Made by a program: the position numbers and the translations under genes. Positions 51,441-64,000 of a stretch of DNA of 64,000 nt are shown here, one piece after another. Below the pieces are notes generated by a model. The model saw nothing but the letters and a program-made list of their open reading frames with translations, did no database searches and had not been told where the DNA came from. Source of the stretch: Archilochus colubris (taxonomy: Eukaryota > Chordata > Aves > Apodiformes > Trochilidae); contig CM041115.1 of NCBI GenBank assembly GCA_023079485.1, positions 47,024,156 through 47,088,155 of the forward strand, in the 5' to 3' direction. The first letter of the stretch is position 1, and every line of letters starts with the position of its first letter.

Positions 51441-54400
51441 TATGACACCATATGATCTTTATGATCTACCCAACTGTTATCAGTGACCTGGTGTTCTGGT
51501 GACCAGAAGGAGCATCTGAATCCCGTATATGCCGCTGCTAATTCTGCCAGTCACCGAAACACGACGAATTTTCCCCAGTTAAACTGTTTGAAAATCAGAA
51601 AAGTCTTTGCCTCTGTGTCAGAATGACAAAATACCCACCAACTGCAACTGCTCCAAGAATTCATCCAAATTCCTATGGCAACATCATTCTGGTATTGCTT
51701 TTCTTTCCCCTTCTCCCTAGTTGCACTTCCACTGTGTATTTCCCAAGATGTATTTGCACATTACACTACTTTAAATACCTTTCCAAAGCTGGCCTTCATT
51801 CCCACATCTCCCTTACTTTAACTGCCCTTGCTGGCTGTACCTGACCTTTGCCTGGTAAGCAGGTGCAATGTTTTATGCTGATCCACAGCCTACAGTGAAT
51901 GTAGCTCTATCCACATCTGTGTCTCTATTTCTTCTCTCCTTTGCCTGTGTTTCCTTCACTTACACCTTTTCATAACCTCTGGTCTGCATTACTCAGGAGG
52001 TCAGCTTATCACATTCATCCCCGCTGGCCTTAAAAATCTATGAATCTTGCATTGTACTGTCTGCCTCCCAGCTGCTCATCTTCCTTCTCACTCTCACCCT
52101 TTTGTTTTGTGACTCGCATTCTTCCTCACTGGTATTAATATTCCCACTAATATTTTTAACTCAATCTCGGCAATAAATAAGTATGTGGCAATACAAACCT
52201 GAAGGCTTTTGTTCACTGCCTCATCTCTTTCTCCTGTTATTCCCCATCTGAATATTAAGGGCAGGCAGAATGCCAGCAGTTTTATATTCTTTGTGTTTTA
52301 TACCCTTTCTACTTTACCCTGCACCACACAGAATATGTGCTAACTCACAGCCTCAGAGGGGAGAAGAGGTTTATGGAATAAAAGAACTGAATCATGAAAG
52401 GATCAGGAGGGGTTGTGAGACCTAACCATTGCAATCTTCCACTTATGAGCAGAAGCTTTGTTACCCTGCTGTACTTAAGATCACTAATAGCTGCCAATCT
52501 TTGACCTGTGATAACAGTTTATACTTTAATGCAGAATTATGCTTAGAAAGCATATATTTAAACAGAGAAAACAAAACACCTTATTCAGCACGGTATGGCT
52601 TTTTGCCATCTCTTAATGGATCTTTACATTAAGAAAAATATTCCTGTAGGGAGAATAGAGAATGTTCACAGTTGTAAAAACATTTGGGAAGCAGAACCCC
52701 ACATTTGTTAGTCATATTTAAAAACAAGTTGTCAAGCTAGCACATTTCTCAAGATGCTTAAATACATTTTAACTATTGAAAACTAAACTGGTAGCTTGCT
52801 GTTACATTTAGTGTAAGAGAGTTTTCACGTAACACTGTATTTCCACCTCTCTGCCCAACTTCAATCAATCAGATCTTTTGTCACTGCATTTTAGGATTAT
52901 TCATCATATTAGTATAATGGACTTAAAAGTATTACTGTCAAGTTTTCCCGGTTTTTATACAATAATTTTATTAGACATCTTGAACAAAGAATGTCAAACA
53001 AGTATGTAAGTAATTCAGTAGTCATTTTAACAGCCAAAGGTTTTTCAGTTAAAGTGATAGTAACTGAATGAACATTTTGTTTAAACCAATATGCCTTCAG
53101 GCTTGCTTTGCTGCTGTATCTGTGAGACAGCTCAATTCACTTGCTGTGCAAAAAGTGACCTTTATGGAATACTTGTCACTCAGCAGCCTTTACCTTTTTT
53201 GACTTCCAGGCAGTTTGCATTTCTTTATCATTACAGCCCATCAAGCTATGATTGCTCATGCGTCCCAGGGCACAGGATTACCTCCCTGCACATCAACATC
53301 CATCCCCCTCTATCCTGCACCACCTTCTATTTAGAAACTTATCAAATCTCTGCAGAACAGCTCTTTGCACTCCAAATAGCTAGCTGAGGTTGTTATGTAG
53401 TGACAGGAGATATTTCTCACCCCATTCACTGGAGTCAGGAGTAGCAGGTGCTATTATTTCATCTCTTCTTATGATCCAGAGAATGGAAAAGCAAGAATGC
53501 CATTTGAATGCAGATAGCTTTCACGATGGTCAATATGTTATAACTATGCTACTGAGGCAGATTCACACATCATAAAACTAAAACAAATAGAAATCGCCTA
53601 GAGATCAAGGTAAATATCTAAGATATTAGAAAGAAAAAATTGTCTTCCACAAACAGGCTAACTGCATTTCCTGCCATATGCCAGCACATGTTTTGTCTAT
53701 CAGAAAGACTTGGCTGCAACATGAATGGAATTTCCCTGAACGTTTCCAGTGGCTAAGATTCCTCTTTTAACTTCCCCCAGCACCCACCCCCTTCTCAAAT
53801 GTTTTACTATAATCACACCACCCAAAGCAAAGCTGCTGGTGATTTTGAAAGCACTCATCTTGACTTTTTGCCTAACCTAACAGCTTTTGTTATTTTACAA
53901 ACATGTGCAGCCACTTCTGATAGCACATGCTCAAGCAGAGCAGTTCCAAGACTTACAGGTAGGAACAGAATATCAGTGTGGATACTGATACGGTTCTGTG
54001 GAGCCCCATCAAGAATCAGCAGCCACCAAAATCAGTGGAATTTCATACAGACTTATCGTCCTGGAATACAATTCACAATGAGCACCAGTGTATAACAGTC
54101 TGGTCAAAATTCAATATTGACAGTTACCCTCACTTGCTGCTCCTGTTCCTCGTTTACTCAAACAAATTTCACTCCATTCCAAGCACTGGATAAATGATTT
54201 ATCAAACTGTAAGTAACAGAGCACTTAGTCCTAAAAGTCAAATGTTTACTTTCAAGTGACGAATAAGAAAAAAAATGATAGTGCTCAATAGGTCGTTAGA
54301 ATCCAAAATTTTCACAGCCTTTGTAGAAATTCCAGTACTTTTCCATTGCAGAACATGGTAGAAACTCCTCTTTAGATACCATTAGTACCTGATTGAACTG

Positions 54401-54526
54401 AGGAAAATGTGTCAGACTTTCCACTGAGTTGAACTGCACAGAAGAGCCTGTTGAAAATGAATGCAAATTATTACAGCGCATGTGTAAGAGTGACTGAAAG
54501 CAATCAATGGCACTATTATGTATCAC
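51441..54526. other. no gene seen
   Basis: AT-rich, pyrimidine-rich in 51.6-52.3 kb on the plus strand. Open frames under 100 codons, none recognised. Confidence 0.55.
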
Positions 54527-54850
54527 AAAATCACAGTATTGTCACAGATGGAAAGGAGCTCCAAGATCACTGCACCCAACCATCAACATAACCACCCAGT
54601 AAAATAAGTAGAATATATTTCTCAATACCTGTATCACCATGCCCATTAGAGCATGTCCTGAAGTGCGTCATCTACACAGTTTTTAAACACCCCCAGAGAT
54701 GGTGACTTCACAGCCTCCCTGGGTAGTCTGTTCCAAAGCCTACCTACTCTCTCAGTAATGAAGTTCTTCCTAATATCTAGAATAAACCTTGCCTGGAGTA
54801 ACTTCAGGCCATTTCCTCTGGTCCTATCATTATTCACTTGAGAGAAGAGG
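54527..54850 (-). mobile_element. CR1 LINE fragment with ORF2 remnant
   Basis: On the plus strand it begins 'tcacagtattgtcacagatg' and passes 'aaggagctccaagatcactg'. The minus-strand frame 54646-54837 keeps the CR1 ORF2 end ([16 protein letters not shown]). More diverged CR1-like sequence may continue to about 55020. Confidence 0.9.
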
Positions 54851-55616
54851 TGTTAACAGCTTGTTAGAACTACCCAAGCATGAGGGATCCCTAGATTTGT
54901 CCTAGGAATCTTGTAGTGTAAGACCCCTGGCCATCTTATTGATGTCTCACTTGCACCCAAACTTCAGTGAGACAAGGGTCTCACCACACTGAGTGGTGCT
55001 CCACGTAAGAAGTCATCTAATCCTGTTATGATTTTACATTAACAAGAAAGTGCAGTTGTTCTTCAGCACTTCAAGGGCTAAGTTTCATGAACTTCCCCCA
55101 AATTAAGAAACCTCTCTCACAGGGAATGCCCTTCCCACAGTCCCAAAAGGACCATATAAAAAGAAAGGTGTACACCTGTATACAGGAGGGACTTGTAGGA
55201 CTGAACAGCGGCTGTTCACAATATTTAAATATCTGCTAGATTGCAGCAACTGTTGCAATGACTAAACTTAAGGCACCTGAGTCACTGCCGGACTAGTTGA
55301 ACTTCCAGATTTTGCTGTTAAGAACAGTAAAAAAGTAACACAGAAAAGATCCAGAAGTATGAAATTTTACAGGACATTTTCTCCATAAAAGCATGAGTTC
55401 CAAAAGGTATTTGAACTGTAGTTTTCAGAGCTACTTGCTTTTGTTCATCTTTAATCCACACCTTCTCCCTTCAGTACCAATGCACAAAACATCAGCTGCT
55501 GAGCTTTCATGACCAACCTAACACAGAAACTGCCAGAGAAGGCAGAACTGTCATATGTAGCAGACGTTAGCAGGAGAGGGAAGGCTGTCATGAAAGCAGG
55601 GATGGCCTCTGTTAGA

Positions 55617-55745
55617 AAAAAAACCACAAAAAACCAACAACAAAACAACAAACAAAAAAAGCAGACAAAAAAGAGCAACTAAACAAACTACCACAAAAAA
55701 AAAAAAAATACCCACAAGAAATTAACAGGCTAAGAAACAAAACAA
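55617..55745. repeat. A/C-rich tract with poly-A
   Basis: About 130 bases dominated by A with C groups and a run of 14 A at about 55696-55709. A minus-strand open frame across it is rich in Phe and Val only because of composition. Confidence 0.8.
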
Positions 55746-55817
55746 CCAACCAGAATCCCACTGTTCAGATACCATTCACATGTCTCAAGAAGCAAAACAG
55801 CGTAGGTATTTCAGGAT

Positions 55818-55875
55818 GATTAATCCTTGTTAAAAGATTAATCCTTGTTAAAGTCAAGATTAATCCTTGTTAAAA
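55818..55875. repeat. three copies of a 17-bp unit
   Basis: GATTAATCCTTGTTAAA occurs three times, starting at 55818, 55836 and 55858. The first two copies abut (18-bp period) and the third follows after five bases. Confidence 0.92.
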
Positions 55876-56334
55876 TGCAATGAAAATATGTTTGAAGTGA
55901 CACCAACTCGTCATTTTGCTTACACTTATTTCTGGGCTACCACGTACCATCCCAAGTTTGTTTTTCTCTGTTAGGACAGTTTTCCAGCTGTACCACCTAC
56001 ATTGATTACAAAATACAAAATATATTCACTAAACTGACAACACTGCCAGGTCTAAATGCTAAAACAATCAGTGCATCTTGAAGATGTTAGTCTTGTTAAC
56101 TCCATGTCTCAGTGAGGATTTCTCTGCCATTTCCACGAGCTCAACACTGAAAGCATCAAAGTGGCAAATTGACATTAGAAGCAAAAGATGTATGTTCAGA
56201 AGTTCAAATATGGAGTCTTGTGTGTGAAAATGTATGTTGTTCCACACCTGTGTCATCCACAGCAAAACTTCTGACTCCAGTGAGACCAGGACTGCATTTG
56301 GCATCTTACACTCTCAGTGCAACAACACAACAAC

Positions 56335-57059
56335 CCCATGCAGCGCTACAGGCTGGGGACAGAGTGGCTGAGAGCAGCCAGGCAGAAAGGGACCTGGGAG
56401 TCTGGATTGACAGGAAGCTGAACATGAGCCAGCAGTGTGCCCAGGTGGCCAAGAAGGCCAATGGCATCCTGGCCTGTATCCGGAACAGCGTCACCAGCAG
56501 GTCCAAGGAAGTGATTCTGCCCCTGTACTCAGGCCTGAGGCCACACCTTGAGTACTGAGTCCAGTTCTGGGCCCCCAGTTCAGGAAGGATATCGAGGTCC
56601 TGGAGCAGGTCCAAAGGAGGGCAACCAGGCTGGTGAAGGGACTCGAGCACAGACCCTATGAGGAGAGGCTGAGAGAGCTGGGGCTGTTCAGCCTGAAGAA
56701 GAGGCGGCTCAGGGGAGACCTCATCGCTCTCTACAACTACCTGAAAGGAGGGTGTAGCCAGGTGGGGGTTGGTCTCTTTTGCCAGATGACTTTCAACAAG
56801 ACAAGAGGGCATGGTCTTAAGTTGTGCCAGGGGAAGTTTAGGTTAGATATTAGAAAGAACTTCTTTACAGAGAGAGTGATCAAGCATCGGAATGGGCTGC
56901 CCAGGGAAGTAGTGGATTCTCCGTCCCTGGAGATATTTAAAAAAAGACTGGATGTGGCACTCAGTGCCATGGTCTAGCAACCGCAACGGTGGTTCAAGGG
57001 TTTGGACTCGATGATCTCTGAGGTCCCTTCCAACCCAGCCAATTCTATGATTCTATGTA
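56335..57059 (+). mobile_element. CR1 LINE 3' part, plus orientation
   Basis: This is the best-preserved CR1 in the window. The plus-strand frames carry the end of the ORF2 reverse-transcriptase protein: [18 protein letters not shown] before a stop at about 56558, then in another frame [19 protein letters not shown] and [15 protein letters not shown] up to 56977. The 3' UTR ends with 'aattctatgattctatg'. The frame shift between the two parts shows it is inactive, and it is 5' truncated. Confidence 0.95.
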
Positions 57060-59828
57060 TTTTCAGTGTACTTAACAGAGTACATGACAGAACAAAAAGC
57101 ACAATCTGATGTCCAGGGCATACTTAAGTATCTTGACCTCAGGAAAGATGGGAAGGCTGAATGGAGATCCCACCCGAGCAACTGCATCACAATGCTCCTC
57201 ACAAAGTCTTTATCACATATGAAGCAGCCATCAGTCATATCAGAAGTCAGCTTGCACACTTACCTAGATGTGATGTTTCAAAGGACATAAACATGAATTA
57301 TCTTAAGGACACCTTCACGTAAAAATGACCTTAAGAGTAAGCCTGAGAATTTTTTTTCTACAATAAACTGGCAGAAACTGAGCTGAAACACTGTCCTTAA
57401 TGAGAAGTATATAGGGACACAACAGGCATGACTGTAACCTTTTTTAATTTGCTAAAAAACCCTTTTTCATTCTAAAATGTCCACATTTTGTATGTAAGCA
57501 CAGGAAAACTTCTTGTCAAGGTTTTAAGTTCATTTAACATCCTGTTTTGAGTGATCACAATTGGAGATAAGACATTCCTTCCTGTCTTTCAAATTACTCC
57601 CTTCAGCACTCTCACTGATTCTAACTTATTTACTAAAAATTCTCAACTCAAGTTTTAAAGTTTAATAAAGACGTGACCAAATAAATTAATTTAAATAACT
57701 TTTCCTCCAGCAGTTGACAACTTTCTTTATTGATTCCTTAGGGTCAAATTAATGTAGGTTTTTCTGGATTGAATTTAAACATTCTACCACAAATACAACA
57801 CTACCTGAGGGAATAATTAAAATCTCAACTCTAATTGCTGCTTTTCAGTAACTCTATATAACAGTCAGCAGTTAGCAAAAGCACATCCCCAAAAGCAACA
57901 TACCCAAGACATCCCAAAGCTGTCCTAATCAGTTCTGATATCAGTGTTTAGTATCAAAGTTTCTATATCCATAGAAACTGAGCAATCAGTCCCGGTATTT
58001 CTTCCCCATATTCTGTAACAACCAACTAATGTCCTTTCTAAGTCCATTTTTCTGTCTCAGATCTTTTTCCTCTCTTTCTCTCTCATTATTATTTTTACTC
58101 TTATAATGCCTACTCTGGTGTTTCCTTTCTCTCTCTTGCTATTCACTGGCTCTCAACCCCTTACAAAGGACCAGCACTTAACAGGCCACAGGCGGTGGAG
58201 AAAGGCTTCCATAACGTTATCTAAAATTCATCTTTGTGCCTTGGGTACAGAAAAAACCTTGGTAAGGTAAAATGAATGGAGGCAGGGTCCTTCTCTGCTT
58301 TCCTACCCCTGCTGTCCCATTTAGTGCTCTTAGCTTCCTTCTGTCTTCATGAACTACAAGATAAAATATCAAACAGTAACAATGCCAGAATGAGCTTTTC
58401 CCCCATAAATCTGGGGAAAATGCAAGTAATCTCTTGGTACTTTTCCCATCCTGCCTGCCAAGAGCTTTTCTGTCTTTCTTGGCATCTACTTAAGCATTAC
58501 AGCTTCAAAACAATTCTAAATGTGTTTCAACTTGTGTTACTGTTTTGTTGGGCTTTACAAGACCGTGTCTCTATGGCTGGTAAGAACCTGAAGGTTGTAT
58601 TTCAGGTAGTATTGCACACCCTGGCAGTCATGAAGCTATAAAAATGTAAGATCAGAATTTCTGATTGCATGAAGGTTATTCACCAAAGATGGCCACTTCC
58701 GTGAAGTCACCATTTTCTGATCATCAATACAGCCCCTGAAAGATTGGTTTTTAAAACCGGCAATGCCACCAGCATCCTCTGAGATATGGTTAAGCATTTC
58801 ATAACCATTTCACTTATGCAAATTATTTGTAAAAGGAATTTAAATGATCTTGCAGTTTAAGCAACATGTATGTGTCAATTTAGAGGTATCAGTAAATCCA
58901 GTTTCGATACTTCTGTAAAACAGATACAGATCATTACCACAGCTGAGGGAATGCCAAACTCATTTGCAGTATCTGTGGCAAAGTCACAGGAGATTTGTTA
59001 TTCTTCGGACTCAGATGGGTCTGCTTCAATACAGTTAGCCTAGACGTGAGCTACAGAAGCATAAGTAAAGAGAAGATCTAAGAACAACACACTTAAAGGT
59101 GACAGCATTTGATCTAGCATGCCACAAGGGAGTATTTAGAACAAAAGTATTTCTGAGGAGTTTTCTAAGTTTCTCGGGCCTTATCCACATTACTCTCAGT
59201 AAGGTAGAAAGCAAGAAGATCCAGGAGTCCCAACTTGGTCCACCCACACCAAGTAAGGCCTTGGAAATGATGGCCAAGGCCTTGCATGAGCAACATTTTT
59301 GATCCTCTGGCTCTTCAGAAAGCTGCTACTGAAGCATGTGCCATGAAAGGCACATGGATCCTGCCTATTCTAGTGGTAATTTTGAAAATATCCTTTCTTT
59401 CAGCTGATCAAGATCTGGTATTTTGGAAAAATATGATGCTCTCCTGGTAGTTTTTAATTTCACTCCCATCACTCAAAATGCTTTTACTTTCCTCCAGGTC
59501 TCTCCACAGTCCTGGAGAAATTTCAAGTGACACAAATCTTAATTCTTTTTACCTCATTTGAACCCTGGAGCCCAAGGTCTCTGGTATTTACAAACCAATC
59601 ATTAAGGAGTGGCACTATGCAAACAGTCAGCCAAACACATGAAAACCCTCCCAGACAATCCTTCCCTAAAAGATGCAGTCCAGCAGGGATTTTGTCTAAT
59701 TGCTTTATAATCTGCTGTCTCCACTTTCACCCCAGTTCTGAAAGTACTTTTGTTCCAAGAATTAATTTATCAAATGACCCTGAATTATGCATGCTGAGTT
59801 TTTTGCATTGCCAGTTAAGACCCTTTGG

Positions 59829-59927
59829 AAAAAAAAACCAAACAAAACAACACCACACCCCAAAAAACCCAAAACCCAAAAACAAACAAAAAACCAAACA
59901 AAACAACAACAAAAAAACCCCCCACAA
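59829..59927. repeat. A/C-only tract
   Basis: About 100 bases of only A and C, with C-runs of 2-6. The opposite strand can offer several G-runs. Confidence 0.9.
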
Positions 59928-62265
59928 AGGTTATTTATGTCTTATGAAATAAAAAAATAATTTATGTTTGGAAACTACCTAAGGAACTACAATGACCACA
60001 TACTTCATAGCTCAGCTAGAATGGTGCAGAAGGACTTAGAGCACCTTCTGATAGTTCCATAGCCTACAATTCTTTCATTCATATATCAGACACAGCTCAC
60101 CATGGGTGATCTGTAGGCTCAAGTCATCATTTGCCTATGACTGGAATATGCATAGCAATAATGTGATACTTTAATAATACTTTCACAATTCATTATTCTA
60201 TTGCTTCTAAATAAAATGTTAGATTTGAGAAAATATATTTTCTTCCTCAGTAAAAAACCAGTATTTCTCAGAAGTTCATTCTTTTTTTCATTTTTTTTTC
60301 TTCCACTGAGATTGGAAAAAGCAATGTCACAATGAAGAAAAAAAAAGACTGGGAATCTAGAATAATTCTTCTTTGAAATATTTCATAACACTGGCCTTTC
60401 TTGTTAATACTCTGCATCTGCACAGAAAAGGACTTGCGGGTTTGATTAAAATCAAGAATTCATGCTTCTTATTCTAAAGCATCAGTTTTGTAGTTTATGC
60501 TGAAATCTCTTTAAGTATTTTATGTTTCGTGTGGCAGAAAGTAATTTTTCTCACAACACAAACCGGAAGATGTTTTACTTTGAATCTGAAAAGTGTACAT
60601 TATTAATAATACGAACAGCTTGCTTGCAAGCATTGCCTAGATAAGTGACAGAAATATAATATATTATTCCCCATTAGAACTTTTGCCTTACATCATAATC
60701 TTACAAAGTGTTTTTTCTGTTCTCCTACATACCTTAGGTATTTGCCTGTTAATAACAAATGCTTTATACTATATAATAAATTCTAAATTATTATTCACCA
60801 GGGCCCTTGGATTGGTGTATTAAGATACTGGTAAGTTTTTTTATTCATCAAAATGGGGAACCCAAATCCTCCAATCTAATACAGAAATACATCTGTGTTA
60901 CAATAACCTGTCAGGAAAACAAGAGAACAATTTAAATCTCAGTGCCTCTCACCTTCTTTAGTATAGTGGTAATGTAATTCTCTTTCCTTCAAAGGGTGAG
61001 ACGTGACTGACATAAATGCCAATCAAGAAATGCATTCAGCCTCCCACAAAACAATCTATAGTGAAGACTGAATTTATAAAGAAATAAAATAAGTTCTTAT
61101 AACATAAAACATAATGGCTGATTCCATTTTTCTTACACAAATACTTTTATACAGCCATCCAAATGCCCTTTCAGTTTCTGGATTAAGTCAATCACTGTAT
61201 TTAAATACCAAATTACTGAGTCTGAGTTCAACAATAACAAATGTATACACGAGTATACTTTCTTAAAATGCACCATGATTGCATTGAAGCAATTCATAGG
61301 GGGCCATTTCTTGGTATGATTAGCAGTATGCACGCACAATATTTTTATTTCTTTTTAAACTTATTATCTGGAGTACTTGATCATGTAATGATTCACTTAT
61401 ATACTCACATAGAAGGAAAATACATGGTTCTATAAAATTATTTCTAACCATTTCAGAAACTCAGCATTTAATGTGCCAAGATAGTGTATATAAAGCAGTT
61501 CCAGGGCCAATATTGGGTAATTAAAACCAGATTACTTTAAAATTCTTACAGTTTATAATATATAGTTTCTACACTGGAGATGCAAATTGGAAGAAACAGA
61601 AGATAAAATACAAATCAAGTTTCAGCTCAGGTCAGAACAGTTCTTTGACAAAAAAACCCACAAAAAACAATACTAGTTTGTGTTTTTCATCCACTGGCTA
61701 AATCTGCAGGAGCTGTGACTCATGCAGTGGGTTTTACATACAGCCTCTGAACAACTTCTAGTGCATTCTCCTAGGCTAACCTCATGTGGTGCTTTAAAGT
61801 TTGAATTGTTTTGTTTAGAAGCTTTGTCCCAACTTCATTAAAAGTCACTCCTGAAAAAAAAACAAGGTGGAAGTGTGCTATAATCTGATCATAAACCAAG
61901 GTAAGGTCATCAGGCAGTTTCCTAAATGCTTTCATTTGACATTACCTAAGAGTGGTGTCAAGAATGTCTGACTTCTCTGTTTCAAGCAATGCAGCATCTG
62001 AAGCCACAGGGTCTTGAAGCTGTTTATCATATTCCCTTTCATTTACTGCTTTCATAAGATAGACAAGATAGATGTGTTCTGGGAAGATTACCTGCAACAG
62101 TTGTTTGTCCTATAGCTCTCACAGTCTCCATGTGACTGAGATCCAAAATGTTACAGTGCAGATGATAAATTAAGAAGATAGGCCAGTTATCAGAAGATTT
62201 ATTTTACAACTTGCTTCACAAAGTAAAAAGGCCAGAAAGCCAGTGTTTAAAGCTCTTGACTAGCA

Positions 62266-62295
62266 GTCAATTTACTTTTAGTCAATTTATTTTTA
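62266..62295. repeat. 15-bp tandem duplication
   Basis: GTCAATTTACTTTTA at 62266-62280 is followed directly by a copy differing at one base (62281-62295). Confidence 0.9.
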
Positions 62296-62419
62296 GCCAG
62301 GCTTCTCAAGGGAACAAGGTTTATACAGGCAATAAAAAAAAGAGACAATGCTCACAAGTTTTAACAAGAAAGATCCAACTATATGGGGAAAAAAATCCCC
62401 ACAAGCATGGCTAAGCATA

Positions 62420-62560
62420 AGAACAGAGACCGAAGAATGTCCATCCTTGAAGATATTCAGAATTTGACTGGACAAGGCACCGAGCAACCTCATCTAACTT
62501 GGAAGTTAGTCCTACTTTGAATCGTTCGGACTGAAGATCTCCAGGCCCCATCTAATCTAC
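62420..62560 (+). mobile_element. old CR1 3' end fragment
   Basis: The wording 'atccttgaagatattcagaa', 'gactggacaaggcaccgagc' and 'actgaagatctccaggcccc' matches a CR1 ORF2/3' UTR junction on the plus strand, heavily diverged. Confidence 0.75.
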
Positions 62561-64000
62561 ATTAGTCTGTGCTTGTGTGCAATCACACTGTCACCTATTT
62601 CAGAAAAACCTGACTGATAGATAAGAAATACAGATATTAAATTCTTAGAATTGGCTTCTACCAGCATGGAGTCCTTGTTTTGGTTTTTTTAAAACACTTC
62701 TAAGTACTTCTCCATGTTATTACTGCTACTATTGATGGTGATAAGGAGCCACTACTCCAGACAGACTCAATCAAAAAAATTCAGATACACAGAATGAATC
62801 TTCTTTAAGTCATGACATTTTGTTGAAAAATAAACAACAATTAAACTTGCAGTTCTTGGTTTACATCTTGACTTTTCGATCACTTCCTTTCCAGCTTTCC
62901 TCCAACACATGAAGATAACAATATTAGAGTTTTGTAGTGAAAGTAGTTTCTGACATAATTGTCAGAGTGTAAGCAGAATCTGGGGCTCTGAACTGCAGTA
63001 CAATGCAGCACAAAATATCTTTCAAGCTTTCAAAAATGGGCAGCATTTCTTTAATTACATGGAGCTTTAAACATATAGCAGGAAAAAGGTACTACAATGG
63101 GCTAGATTAGTTGCCTGGACTAAAACCAAAGTAGTATCTTCAGCCAGTTCAAAGATGCATGAAATCTACCTTCTGAATAGTTTAGCATTTAAAATTTAAT
63201 CAAAGATTCTTGCAAAAAAACTCGTATGGAATATTTACTAGGAGACCAATTTTACACCTACCTAGAATGCATTGAAATAATAGCTTGGTTTCATTCTACT
63301 GGAGCAATTAATTTGGATCTAAATACTCTCCTGCCAGGTCAGCATCACACCTCCATACCAGTGTACAAGACCAGAAAATAAGCTTGACTAGAAAGAAAAC
63401 TGAAATTCATTACTCTTCTATCACTTTCCAGGACCAGCTAAGCCCAGAAAGTAAACTTGTTAAAAGCCAATTTATACAGCTGACCATTACAATTAGAATA
63501 TATTTAGCATGAAGTAAAGCAGCTACAGCATTGTGTGTCTGACTGGTTCCCTGGAAAGAAACAAAATAGAGGGAAAACAAATCCACAAACCCATCTACAG
63601 GCTTTGGGGCTTCTTGTGACATTTCCAATGCTTCATTTAAGGGATTTAGTGAAATACTCATCCTGTGACAGTGGTTCTTAAAGGAATTTCTTCTTACATT
63701 AGAGTTTGCTTTTTATAGGTTGGTCAAACTATGAAACCTGAAAAGTTTCTCCTCAGACTGGATACAAAACTGTGGGTTCTATAAGCTAGACATGTGGAAA
63801 CTGGGCTGTTGATTATATTTTTTTAGAAGTTATACTGGAAGTTAAGCAGTGTCTTCAATTAGCAGGATAATTATAGTAGATATAAACAAAACTGTACACA
63901 TAGAACAACATTTCTGTGAATTTCTAACTCAGTAATTGTTATTGTAATATGAATCCCTATACTGCATAATTCCCCATGTCTGACAGTGGTTACTTTTGGC
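62561..64000. other. no gene seen, AT-rich
   Basis: Only short unrecognised open frames, the longest 83 codons on the minus strand at 63410-63661. Confidence 0.55.

Larger units (their letters stand above)
54851..56334. other. no gene seen between opposed CR1 copies
   Basis: It holds the A/C-rich tract and the triplicated 17-bp unit. Possible further diverged CR1 sequence up to about 55020. Confidence 0.5.
57060..62419. other. no gene seen, AT-rich
   Basis: Apart from the A/C tract at 59.8 kb and the 15-bp duplication at 62.27 kb, nothing is recognised. ANKRD31 exons might be expected on this side from conserved gene order, but none could be identified by eye. Confidence 0.55.

Noticed and set aside
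59727..59952. Hydrophobic Phe/Trp/Gly-rich frame resembling membrane segments
   Set aside because: It is a translation of the A/C-only tract.
1..64000. Prokaryotic systems: CRISPR arrays, operons, phage or plasmid functions
   Set aside because: The window has eukaryotic splice signals, CR1 LINEs and a CpG island; no regular spacer arrays or operon-like gene runs exist.

Overview
The window looks like bird nuclear DNA, probably from a neoavian species. It is AT-rich, intron- and intergenic-type sequence with many 5'-truncated CR1 LINE fragments, whose 3' ends show the 'attctatgattctatg' type terminus. It also holds one decayed copy of a bird LTR-type repeat, and gene density is very low. There are no bacterial gene arrays, ribosome binding sites or CRISPR repeats.

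The one protein-coding gene I can support is GCNT4 on the minus strand (CDS 35462 down to 34095, 455 residues). It is a Golgi type II membrane glycosyltransferase of the core-2 beta-1,6-N-acetylglucosaminyltransferase family, encoded in a single intact coding exon. A splice acceptor lies one base upstream of the ATG, so the open frame running seven codons further upstream crosses an intron boundary and its first Met should not be used. In other vertebrates GCNT4 lies between FAM169A and ANKRD31/HMGCR, and this block is Z-linked in chicken. I found no exon of those neighbours here.

Layout: 1-31.6 kb is gene-poor sequence, presumably downstream of GCNT4, with CR1 copies at 3.9 and 5.8 kb and several simple repeats. 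31.6-34.1 kb probably includes the GCNT4 3' UTR. 34.1-35.5 kb is the coding exon. 35.5-48.5 kb is probably the GCNT4 5' intron. 48.5-50.2 kb is a strong CpG island, the only one in the window, with several good minus-strand splice donors; it is the best candidate for the GCNT4 promoter and non-coding first exon. 50.6-51.4 kb is the LTR-type repeat. 51.4-64 kb is again gene-poor, with CR1 copies at 54.5, 56.3 and 62.4 kb.

I see no convincing new multi-gene system. The points most worth following up are the promoter and first-exon structure of GCNT4, a 12-bp palindrome at the island edge that gives a splice donor on both strands, recurrent A/C-only tracts with G-quadruplex potential on the other strand, and a few unrecognised ORF-like patches.
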